In this document: positions 33,374-41,065 of the stretch, one piece after another
How the letters are laid out: the number at the start of each line of letters is the position of its first letter
Position numbering within the stretch: position 1 is the stretch's first letter
DNA from: DATDCY01 sp031406795 [NCBI: Candidatus Rokuibacteriota bacterium]
GTDB lineage: Bacteria; JAUVQV01
Direction: 5' to 3'
Length of the DNA stretch: 54,866 nt
Assembly: GCA_031406795.1 (NCBI GenBank)
Contig: JANOHV010000053.1
Span: forward strand, 1 to 54,866
Program-made: the position numbers and the translations under genes
Notes under the pieces: model-generated
Databases searched by the model: none
Seen by the model: the letters and a program-made list of their open reading frames with translations, nothing else
Told to the model about the DNA's origin: nothing

Positions 33374-33853
33374 ATGGCCATAGAGCATAAGAAGCACGTC
33401 TTCCGGATCTTCCTCCTCCTCGGGGCGGTTATCGTCGCGGCCCTCATCGCCCGCATCTTCGCCGTTCCCGAGACGTTCGGGAGGTACGGCCACTATCGGG
33501 CCTCCAACCTGCCTGAACATGCCGCCCGGGAGGTGCGCCACGGCGGCAACGAGTCCTGCGCGAAATGTCACGCCGACAAGAAGACCGAGCATGACGGGGG
33601 CGGGCACGTCGCCGTCCCGTGCGAGGACTGCCACGACGCGCTCGCCGCGCACGTCAAGGACGGGAAGAAGACCGCCGACATGCCGCGGGTCAAGAGCGTG
33701 ACTCGCCTTTGCGGCCGCTGCCATCGCGACCTCATCGCCCGGCGGGACGACTTCCCGAAGATCAACATCGAGAAACATGTGAAGGACCAGGGGGCGGAAC
33801 TCTCCGACCAGGTCTGCTTCGACTGTCACAACCCGCACAATCCCGCGCCGTAG
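33374..33853 (+). CDS. membrane-anchored tetraheme c-type cytochrome
   Basis: 159 aa: N-terminal uncleaved helix (about 9-29, FRIFLLLGAVIVAALIARIF) and a periplasmic domain with four CxxCH heme motifs (CAKCH, CEDCH, CGRCH, CFDCH) plus additional His that can serve as distal ligands. It precedes the FeS and NrfD genes, an arrangement like the Geobacter CbcSTU (Cbc4) quinol oxidoreductase. It would take electrons from the FeS subunit or donate to periplasmic carriers. Confidence 0.92.
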   Translation: MAIEHKKHVFRIFLLLGAVIVAALIARIFAVPETFGRYGHYRASNLPEHAAREVRHGGNESCAKCHADKKTEHDGGGHVAVPCEDCHDALAAHVKDGKKTADMPRVKSVTRLCGRCHRDLIARRDDFPKINIEKHVKDQGAELSDQVCFDCHNPHNPAP

Positions 33854-33866
33854 GAGGGGAGCACGG

Positions 33867-34658
33867 ATGGACAACGTCTCTCGCAGGGAATTCATCAGGA
33901 AGGCCGCGCTGGCCTCCGGCGGCTGCGCCGTGTTCTTGTTGCTCGGGCCCGGCGGCAAGGGCAATGCCGCGCAACCGGGCGCCGAAGGCGGATCGCCGCT
34001 CGGAGACTACGACTGGGAACAGCACCAGTACGCTTACCTCATCGACACCGTGAAGTGCATCGGGTGCGGGATGTGCGTCAAGGCCTGCAAGGCCGAGAAC
34101 AACGTCCCGGACGGTTTCTTCCGCACCTGGATCGAGCGCTACGAGATCTCCGAGGACGGGGAGGCCGAGGTGGACTCGCCGAACGGCGGGCTCGACGGCT
34201 TCGAGGAGAACGTCAGCCACGTCAAGATCGCGAAGGCCTTCTTCGTCCCGAAGATGTGCAACCACTGCGCCGCCTCCCCCTGCGTGCAGGTCTGCCCCGT
34301 CGGCGCCAGCTACCGGACCAAAGACGGCGTCGTCCTCGTCGACCAGGAGCACTGCGTCGGCTGCGGCTACTGCGTCCAGGCCTGCCCCTACGGCTCGCGG
34401 TTCATTCCCCACGATGAGAACACGCCGTATGCGCGCACCGCGCACAAGTGCACGCTCTGCTACCACCGCATCACCAAGGGGCTGAAGCCGGCCTGCGTGG
34501 CGGCCTGCCCGGTCGGGGCGCGCCAGCTCGCGGACATGAAGGACCAGTTCGACCCGGTGCGCAAGCGCATCATCACCGAGCGCGTCGCGGTGCTGCAGCC
34601 CGAGCTGCTCACGGAGCCCTCGTGCTACTACAGCGCGCTCGACAAGGAGGTCCGATGA
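33867..34658 (+). CDS. Tat-exported four-cluster [4Fe-4S] ferredoxin subunit
   Basis: 263 aa HybA/DsrO/NrfC-like electron-transfer protein. Tat signal SRREFIRKAALASGG (about 5-19). Cys groups: CIGCGMCVKAC, CNHCAASPCVQVC, CVGCGYCVQAC and CTLCYHRITKGLKPACVAAC, i.e. sixteen Cys for four clusters. It would sit on the periplasmic face and wire the tetraheme cytochrome to the NrfD subunit, whose ATG overlaps its stop (ATGA). Confidence 0.94.
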   Translation: MDNVSRREFIRKAALASGGCAVFLLLGPGGKGNAAQPGAEGGSPLGDYDWEQHQYAYLIDTVKCIGCGMCVKACKAENNVPDGFFRTWIERYEISEDGEAEVDSPNGGLDGFEENVSHVKIAKAFFVPKMCNHCAASPCVQVCPVGASYRTKDGVVLVDQEHCVGCGYCVQACPYGSRFIPHDENTPYARTAHKCTLCYHRITKGLKPACVAACPVGARQLADMKDQFDPVRKRIITERVAVLQPELLTEPSCYYSALDKEVR

Positions 34659-35878
34659 TCCCCGAACTGCAGGGCTTTCTGTTTCCGAACGACATCCACA
34701 TCCTGTGGTCGCTGATGATCGTGCTCTACCCCTACGTCACCGGCCTGGTCGCGGGGGCCTTCATCGTCTCCTCGCTCTACCACGTCTTCGGTCGCAAGGA
34801 GCTCTGGCCGATCGGCCGCTTTTCGCTCGTGGCTTCCTTCGCCTTCATGGCCGTGGCGACGCTGCCGCTGGTCAACCACCTTGGCCACCCCGAGCGGGCC
34901 TTCAACATCATGGTCACCCCGAACTCCTCCTCGGCGATGGCCGGCTTCGGCCTGGTCTACAACTGGTACCTGATGATCCTGATCCTCGAGATCTGGTTCG
35001 TCTTCCGCAAGGACATCGTCATGACCGCGCGACAGAGCCGGGGCTTCAAGCGGTTCGTCTTCTCGATGCTCGCGCTGCGGACCTACGACATCTCCGAGGC
35101 GGCGCTCAAGACCGACCACAAGATCGTCACGGTGCTGACCGCGATCGGCATCCCCTCGGCCTGCTTCCTGCACGGCTATGTCGGCTTCCTCTTCGGCGCG
35201 CTCAAGGCCAACCCCTGGTGGTCGACGCCGCTGATGCCGGTCATCTTCCTGTTCTCCGCGGTGGTCTCGGGGATCGCGGCGATGATCCTGATGTACATGG
35301 CGGCGATGGCGCTCAAGGGCCTGCCGATCCTGCGCAAGACCGTGGCCACGATGGCCAGCTGGCTCTGGCTTTTCATGATCCTCACCGTGACGCTCGAACT
35401 GCTGGAGATCATCACGCTGGCCTACGAGAGCTCGGAGGAGTGGGTGATCATCCGCCAGCTGCTCACGACGCGGCTCTCGTTCAGCTTCATCTCGATGCAG
35501 CTGATCATCGGCTCGCTGATCCCGTTCATCCTGCTGCTGATCGTCGTGCTGCTGGGCAGCCAGATGAAGGCGCGCGTGCAGAACATTCTCGCCGGGACGG
35601 CATCGTGCATCCTGCTGGTCCAGGTCTTCTCGATGCGCTGGAACGTCGTCATCGGCGGCCAGCTCTTTTCGAAGAGCCTGCGCGGGCTGCGCAGCATGTA
35701 CGAGCCGGGCTTCTTCGAGAAGGAGGGGATCCTGCCGGCGCTGCTGATCATCTCGCTGCCGTTCGTGATCCTCGTGGTCTTCGAGAAGTTCTTGCCGATG
35801 TTCCGGTCGGTCGAGGAAGCCTACGCCGCGGGCGAGATCGCCATGGAGGATGGCGAACCGGCGGAGGCGGACCACTAG
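34655..35878 (+). CDS. NrfD/PsrC-type quinone-interacting membrane subunit
   Basis: 407 aa, about ten transmembrane helices, polysulfide reductase NrfD family. These subunits exchange electrons with the quinone pool for a periplasmic FeS partner. LWSLMIVLYPYVTGLVAGAF in helix 1 and LPLVNHLGHPERAFNIM between helices 2 and 3 are family features. No molybdopterin catalytic subunit is present, which fits a quinol:cytochrome module rather than a reductase. Confidence 0.93.
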   Translation: MIPELQGFLFPNDIHILWSLMIVLYPYVTGLVAGAFIVSSLYHVFGRKELWPIGRFSLVASFAFMAVATLPLVNHLGHPERAFNIMVTPNSSSAMAGFGLVYNWYLMILILEIWFVFRKDIVMTARQSRGFKRFVFSMLALRTYDISEAALKTDHKIVTVLTAIGIPSACFLHGYVGFLFGALKANPWWSTPLMPVIFLFSAVVSGIAAMILMYMAAMALKGLPILRKTVATMASWLWLFMILTVTLELLEIITLAYESSEEWVIIRQLLTTRLSFSFISMQLIIGSLIPFILLLIVVLLGSQMKARVQNILAGTASCILLVQVFSMRWNVVIGGQLFSKSLRGLRSMYEPGFFEKEGILPALLIISLPFVILVVFEKFLPMFRSVEEAYAAGEIAMEDGEPAEADH

Positions 35879-35920
35879 ATTCGTGCGGTTCTTCAGCAGC
35901 CTGGGCGGGGAGGGCGCGCG

Positions 35921-37750
35921 ATGGGGAGCACAATAGGGATCGAGGGACGGATCGCGGAACTGGAGTCGCAACTCGGGGCGTTGCGCCTGAGACTGGAGCG
36001 GGTCGAGGGCGCCGCCGGCGGACCGCGGAGTGACCTTCAGCCGGCGGCCGCGGCCGCGGCGGCGGTGAGCGCTGACGCCAAGCTGCCAAGCGGCACCACA
36101 ACGCCGATCGCGACGCCGCTGCCTGCGCCCGCGCCCGCGCCGGGCGGGGAGGGGGCGATCGCGCGCTGGGCGGGCGCCTCGGCGCTGCTGCCGCGCGTCT
36201 CCACGGTGTCGTTCCTGCTGGTGGCAGCGCTTCTGCTGCGCACCCTCACCGACAGCGGCGTCGTCGGTTCGCGGGCCGGCGCCTTCGCGGGGGTGGCTTA
36301 CGCGGCAGCGCTGATGTTCGCCGGCTGGGTGCTTATTTCCCGGCGCAGCGTTCTGGCCCCCGTGTTCGCCGTCTGCGGTGCGGTTCTGCTCTGCTCGATC
36401 GTCGTCGAGACGCACACTCGCTTCGCGTCGCTGAGCACGGCAGCGGCATTCGGGGCGCTGGGGGCGACCTGCCTGTTCATGACGCTGCTCGGCGAACGCA
36501 GCAAGATGGCGCTCCCGGGGGTGATCGGGGTGCTCGGCGTCGCGATCGCCGGCGTCGCTCTGACGATCCCGCGGCCGCAATTCGCGCCGCTCGCCGCGCT
36601 GCTGCTCGGCGCGAGTTTCCTCGGGATTTTCGTCTCGCGGCGTCTCAAGGGCGACTGGGTCGGCTGGGCGCTCTTCGCGCTCTCGTCCCTGACGTTGTTC
36701 ATCTGGAGCGTGCGCATCAAGGTCTCGCTGGCGCCGGACTGCCCCCCGGGGGAGATCGCGGGCACCGCCTGGTTCCCTTATCTCGTGAACGGATTCGCGC
36801 TGCTCTGGGTCGGCCAGGCTCTCGCCGGACTGCTGCGTCCGCCGCGACTGCGGCCTTCGGTGCTGTCGCTGGTTCTGCCGCTCCTCGGCTGCACGGTTGC
36901 CTACGTCGCGACGCTCCAGGTTGCCACGGCGAACGGAACGGTCCGCAGTCTCGGCGTCACGGGGCTGCTCGTGGCCGCCGGGCTCGTCGCGATGGCGGCC
37001 TGGTCGGGCCTGCGGGGCGGCGGCGGCGCCTACGCGCTGAACGCCTTCGCCGTCGCCGCCGTGGCGCTCTTCGCGCTCGGGTTCTCGTCGGCCACGGGCT
37101 CCCTCCTCGGGGCCCTGCCGCTGCTGTCGTTAACCGCTTTCGGTCTGGCACTGCTTTCGGCGCGCTGGCACAGCGGGGGGACCCGGGCCATCTCCTACCT
37201 GCTGCAGGTCGCCGTCGCCGTCGCACTCACGCTGCTGCTGGTGGCGGGAGGGCGGACCGCGGCCAGCCCCGGGATCGCGGCGCTTGCCGCCGGGACGCTC
37301 GCCCTCGCAGGTCTGCTGCACTACCGCTGGTGTCGCCGTCACGCCCCGCCGGAGGGTTCGCTGACCTTCGCGTTCATCGGCGTCGGCGATCGCTGCGCTG
37401 TGGCGCTGCTGACCGCGTCGCTGGCGGGCGGTTTCTTCCTGGTGCGCACCGGTGCCTTCCTGCTCCTGAGTTCCCGCCTGGCGGATCCCCGCAATGCCTT
37501 CGGCGGCGTCCAGTCCGTCGTCATCACCGTCGCCGCCATGGCGCTGTTCGCGCTGGCCTTTTCGCGCCGCAGCACCGAGCTGCGCAGCGTCGCGATCCTG
37601 GTGACGCTGGTCGGGGCGGCGAAGGTCTTCTTCTACGATCTGGTGGCGCTCCAGGGAGTCGCCCGCGTCGCCAGCCTCTTCTCCTTCGGGTTGCTCGCGG
37701 CGGTGGCCTCCGTGGTCCTCGGTCGCTGGCAGCGCCGGGATCCCCCGTGA
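35921..37750 (+). CDS. DUF2339-like polytopic membrane protein
   Basis: 609 aa. A short N-terminal coiled coil (RIAELESQLGALRLRLERVE, about 9-28) and an Ala/Pro linker are followed by at least fifteen hydrophobic helices from about 85 to the end. This layout fits DUF2339 proteins, whose function is unknown. The stop overlaps the next gene's GTG (GTGA), so the two are coupled. Confidence 0.75.
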   Translation: MGSTIGIEGRIAELESQLGALRLRLERVEGAAGGPRSDLQPAAAAAAAVSADAKLPSGTTTPIATPLPAPAPAPGGEGAIARWAGASALLPRVSTVSFLLVAALLLRTLTDSGVVGSRAGAFAGVAYAAALMFAGWVLISRRSVLAPVFAVCGAVLLCSIVVETHTRFASLSTAAAFGALGATCLFMTLLGERSKMALPGVIGVLGVAIAGVALTIPRPQFAPLAALLLGASFLGIFVSRRLKGDWVGWALFALSSLTLFIWSVRIKVSLAPDCPPGEIAGTAWFPYLVNGFALLWVGQALAGLLRPPRLRPSVLSLVLPLLGCTVAYVATLQVATANGTVRSLGVTGLLVAAGLVAMAAWSGLRGGGGAYALNAFAVAAVALFALGFSSATGSLLGALPLLSLTAFGLALLSARWHSGGTRAISYLLQVAVAVALTLLLVAGGRTAASPGIAALAAGTLALAGLLHYRWCRRHAPPEGSLTFAFIGVGDRCAVALLTASLAGGFFLVRTGAFLLLSSRLADPRNAFGGVQSVVITVAAMALFALAFSRRSTELRSVAILVTLVGAAKVFFYDLVALQGVARVASLFSFGLLAAVASVVLGRWQRRDPP

Positions 37751-38841
37751 GGCGGGGCGCAGCGGCCGCGGCGCTTCTGTCGCTGCTCGGCGTCATCGCG
37801 GCGTTGCCGCCGGGGGGCGCTGCAGCCTTCAAGCACGTCGAGCTCGGCCAGCCGCTCCCCGCGTTCGCGTCGAAGGATCTCGATGGCCGCAGCTGGGAGT
37901 CCGGCGCGCTGATCGGCGACGTCACGGTGGTGGTGATCTGGGCGACCTGGAGCCCGCGCTCCCGCGAGATCCTCGAGGACCTCGAGAAGCTCCGCTCCGA
38001 ACTGGCTCCGCAGCGGCTGCAGCTGGTTGCCGTCAATGCCGAGCACCTCGCCATCTCCGCGGCCGACCGGGAGGCGATCCGCGCCATCGTGGCGCAGACG
38101 CACTCGACGGCGAAGGTGCTCCTCGACGAGGGCCTCGTCGCCTTCAACGCGCTCGGGACGATGGCCGTCCCCTCGAGCCTGGTGCTCGATGCGGCCGGCC
38201 GCGTCGTCTTCACGCTGGCGGGCTATCCGACGACGATGCGTTCGGATCTCGCCGACGCGGTCCGCAAGGCGCTCGGGCTGCCCACCTCCGAGGAGTTGCG
38301 CCCGGTTCGCGAGTACGTTCCGAAGAATCACGGGTTGATGTACTACAATTTCGGCCGCCTGCTCCTCGAGAAGGGGCAGGAGGAAAAGGCGGTCGCACAG
38401 TTCCTGATGGCCGTCGAGCGCGACCCCGCCTTCAAGAAGCCGCACCGGGAACTCGGGCTGCATCACCTGCGCAACGGCCGGGTCGAGGAGGCGCGGGCGG
38501 CGTTCATGAAGGTGCGCGAGATCGACCCCCACGATGCCGAGGCAACGTACCAGGCCGCGGCCGCCAGCCTTCGCGCGGACCGCCTCGCGGAAGCGGCGGC
38601 TCTCTTCGGCGAGCTTGCGGCCGAGTTCCCCGACCACGGGGGGTACGCGCTCGCGCTCGCGCTGACGCAGAAGTTCCTCGGCCGGGAGGAGGAATACCGC
38701 GCGAGCGAGGCCAGTGCCGCGGGGCTGCGCCCCGCCGAGCCGCGGCTGCTCTACGACCTCGGGGCCGTCGCGGAGCGCCGCGGCGCACTGCCAATCGCCG
38801 CCGATCTCTACCGGCGGGCTCTGGAGGCGTCGCTGCGCTGA
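37747..38841 (+). CDS. TlpA-like thioredoxin-fold protein lacking catalytic cysteines, with TPRs
   Basis: 364 aa, secreted. Signal peptide (about 1-26), an AhpC/TlpA-like thioredoxin fold (about 30-170) and TPR repeats (about 195-360). The redox motif WCxxC is WSPRS (after VVVIWAT), so both Cys are Ser or absent; the cis-Pro loop (MAVPSSLVLD) is kept. It cannot act as a dithiol oxidoreductase and is probably a binding or scaffold protein. GTG start overlaps the DUF2339 stop. An upstream in-frame extension is antisense/out-of-frame noise. Confidence 0.82.
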   Translation: MRRGAAAAALLSLLGVIAALPPGGAAAFKHVELGQPLPAFASKDLDGRSWESGALIGDVTVVVIWATWSPRSREILEDLEKLRSELAPQRLQLVAVNAEHLAISAADREAIRAIVAQTHSTAKVLLDEGLVAFNALGTMAVPSSLVLDAAGRVVFTLAGYPTTMRSDLADAVRKALGLPTSEELRPVREYVPKNHGLMYYNFGRLLLEKGQEEKAVAQFLMAVERDPAFKKPHRELGLHHLRNGRVEEARAAFMKVREIDPHDAEATYQAAAASLRADRLAEAAALFGELAAEFPDHGGYALALALTQKFLGREEEYRASEASAAGLRPAEPRLLYDLGAVAERRGALPIAADLYRRALEASLR

Positions 38842-38898
38842 GGCGATCCGGCGGCTCGCTGCGATGCACTCGCCGCCGGGGGTGGCCGTGTTCCGTCG

Positions 38899-39058
38899 GT
38901 AATCCTTCAGTGAAGCGCGGAAACTCTTTCCGATCGTGGTGAGCCGTGAGCTTGACGAACGGTCGAACCATGAACGGAAATTTGCCCTATCCACAAGCGC
39001 CCTTCGACAGACTCAGGGCGAACGGTACTGATTTTGCTACCCCTCACTGAAGGGTTAC
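38899..39058. mobile_element. IS66-type MITE, copy B
   Basis: 160 bp with ends GTAATCCTTCAGTGA and TCACTGAAGGGTTAC. It is flanked by a perfect 8-bp target duplication TTCCGTCG (38891-38898 and 39059-39066). The interior is the inverse of copy A and nearly identical to copy C. It sits upstream of the multiheme cytochrome promoter. Confidence 0.9.
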
Positions 39059-39078
39059 TTCCGTCGGCCTCGCGATAC

Positions 39079-39107
39079 TTGACAGGGATTCCCGGTGAAA
39101 GTATGCT
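39079..39107 (+). promoter_or_regulatory. promoter of the NapC/NirT-type cytochrome gene
   Basis: TTGACA (39079-39084), a 17-bp spacer and TATGCT (39102-39107). ATTCGTACGAGT (39113-39124), an imperfect palindrome at the predicted transcription start, could be an operator. The MITE's right target duplication ends only 13 bp upstream of the -35. Confidence 0.6.
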
Positions 39108-39167
39108 TCCGGATTCGTACGAGTCGGACACGGGATTGAGCATCGCGAGTGGGGCAGGGGGGACGGC

Positions 39168-40631
39168 ATGGACGCGGAGCAATTGAAATCGTTGGATATG
39201 CGGGGGCGTTTCTTCAACTACGCCAACAACACGATCACCATCGCGGGCGCGGTGCTCGCGGTTCTCTCGGCGGTGCTGCTGATCACCGTGGTCTCCATCA
39301 ACATGATGGGCGGCCACCTCGGCCCGTACTCGGGGATCATGGCCTTCATGATCCTGCCCGGCGTTTTCGTCGGCGGCCTGATCACCATGCCCGTCGGCAT
39401 CTGGCTGCGCCGCCGCAAGCTGCTCGCCGCGCACGTCAGCGACGAGGAGATGAACCGTTTCCCGAAGCTGGATTTCAACGACGCGCACCTGCGCAAGGGG
39501 GTGCTGATCTTCCTCGGCCTGACCTTCGCGAACGCGGTCATTTTCGCGACGGTCACCTACCTCGGCGTCGAGTTCATGGAGTCGCCCCGCTTCTGCGGCA
39601 CCGTCTGCCACACCGTAATGTCACCCGAATACACGGCGTACCAGGGCTCGCCGCACTCGCGCGTCATGTGCGTGCAGTGCCACATCGGCCCGGGCGCCTC
39701 CTGGTTCGTGAAGGCCAAGGTCGACGGGCTGCGCCAGGTCATATCGACGACATTGAACACCTTCAGCCGCCCGATCCATTCCCCGATCGCCCACCTGCGT
39801 CCGGCGCGGGAGACCTGCGAGCAGTGCCACTGGCCCTCCAAACACATCGGCGACAAACTCCACGCGTTCGTGCGCTACGCCGACGACGAGCCGAACACCG
39901 CAAGCTACAACGCGATGCTCATCAAGACCGGCGGCGGCGATCTCGACAGCGGGCGCCACGGCGGCATCCACTGGTGGCACATCTACTCCGACAACAAGAT
40001 CCGGTACATCGAGAGCGACCCGCGGCGGCTCGGGATCTCCTGGGTGGAGTTGACGACATCGAGCGGCGAGGTGCGCACGTACACGCGCAAGGGCGACAAG
40101 GTTCTCACCGCCGCCGAGCTGGCGCAGGCCCGGACGATGGACTGCATCGACTGCCACAACCGGCCGACGCACCTCTTCCAGTTCCCGAACCGGGCCGTCG
40201 ACGAGGCCATCGAGAGCCACCCGGACCTCGCGAAGCTCCCCTTCTTCAAGCGCGAGGCGATGAAGGCCGTCCAGGCCAAGTACCCGACCCACGATGGCGG
40301 CATGCAGGAAGTCAAGAAGTCGGTCCAGTCCTTCTACGCTGCCGGCTACCCGGCCGCGCCGAAAGATCTCGTCGAGCGGGGCGCCCAGGCGGCCGCTGAC
40401 ATTTACGGACGCATCGTCTTCCCGGAGATGAACACGAACTGGGAGACCCATCCGAACCACATCGGGCATCCCGACCCGAGCACCGACGAGGGCTTCGCCG
40501 GCTGCTGGCGCTGCCACGACGACAAGCTGACTACCGCCGACGGGAAGTACACGATTCCGCAGGACTGCGATAACTGTCACACGTTCCTGGTCGAGGACAG
40601 CCCGACCCCGCCGGAGTTCGCAAGCAAGTAG
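39168..40631 (+). CDS. NapC/NirT-type membrane multiheme cytochrome c
   Basis: 487 aa inner-membrane cytochrome of the quinol-oxidising NapC/NirT class. Two N-terminal helices (about 20-45 and 55-80) and a third (about 108-130) precede the heme domain. Heme motifs: CGTVCH (a CX3CH variant), CVQCH, CEQCH, CIDCH, CWRCH and CDNCH, six in all. Size, three helices and heme pattern recall Geobacter ImcH, which passes quinol electrons toward extracellular acceptors; this comparison is from memory. Monocistronic with its own promoter. Confidence 0.92.
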   Translation: MDAEQLKSLDMRGRFFNYANNTITIAGAVLAVLSAVLLITVVSINMMGGHLGPYSGIMAFMILPGVFVGGLITMPVGIWLRRRKLLAAHVSDEEMNRFPKLDFNDAHLRKGVLIFLGLTFANAVIFATVTYLGVEFMESPRFCGTVCHTVMSPEYTAYQGSPHSRVMCVQCHIGPGASWFVKAKVDGLRQVISTTLNTFSRPIHSPIAHLRPARETCEQCHWPSKHIGDKLHAFVRYADDEPNTASYNAMLIKTGGGDLDSGRHGGIHWWHIYSDNKIRYIESDPRRLGISWVELTTSSGEVRTYTRKGDKVLTAAELAQARTMDCIDCHNRPTHLFQFPNRAVDEAIESHPDLAKLPFFKREAMKAVQAKYPTHDGGMQEVKKSVQSFYAAGYPAAPKDLVERGAQAAADIYGRIVFPEMNTNWETHPNHIGHPDPSTDEGFAGCWRCHDDKLTTADGKYTIPQDCDNCHTFLVEDSPTPPEFASK

Positions 40632-40638
40632 CAGTTAC

Positions 40639-40871
40639 GGCCGCTGAAAACGGCCCATCTGCCGCGTTGGGCTCCATCCGGCTCCCTGCGGCGGGCACCA
40701 GCCCGCCTCAGTCGCCGGATTGGAGCCCGCCTTGCATCTGGACACTTTTGATCAGCCTCTCCGCGATCGTTACGGCCGCTGAAAACGGCCCATCTGCGAT
40801 GCGGGAGGGGGTGTGAACCCCTCCCCTACACCAGCAATGGTTCGCCGTAGGGGCGGGGTTGACCCCCGCCC
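40639..40871. repeat. repeat block: diverged TIR element, solo end and two GC palindromes
   Basis: 40639-40758 is an inverted, diverged copy of the 12855-12978 element (ends GGCCGCTGAAAACGGCCC and TGGACACTTTTGATCAGCCT). 40774-40797 repeats the same end as a solo copy. Two GGGGNGGGGTTNACCCC palindromes follow (about 40806-40830 and 40846-40871). GGCCGctgaaaaCGGCC can itself form a hairpin after the cytochrome stop. Confidence 0.75.
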
Positions 40872-41037
40872 GAACGCGACATACCCGACATCACGATGCC
40901 CTTGTCAACCGAGCACGTGCTGCCCGAGTCGGCAGGGAGCGGATTTTTGCGTCCCGGCAAGGCAGCGGGGACGGGTGCGCGGAGGTGTGCTCGTGCACAC
41001 CGCACAAGCAGCCCGACCCGCAACGCCGCCGGGGCGG
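40872..41037. other. non-coding stretch between repeats and hypF
   Basis: No supported ORF. It contains a GGTGTGCTCGTGCACACC palindrome (about 40984-41001), a candidate protein-binding site or remnant, and nothing else I can name. Confidence 0.35.
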
Positions 41038-41065
41038 AAAAAGCCCTCGCTGCCGACCCGGGCTA
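41038..41065 (-). terminator. candidate rho-independent terminator of the hyp operon
   Basis: On the minus strand AGCCC (including the hypF stop) pairs with GGGCT across a 13-nt loop and is followed by TTTTT. The short stem makes it moderate. Confidence 0.45.

Noticed and set aside
34628-36580. 650-aa antisense ORF over the NrfD gene
   Set aside because: Asp/Arg/His-rich shadow of a helix-rich membrane protein with strong codon bias; no start signal or domain.
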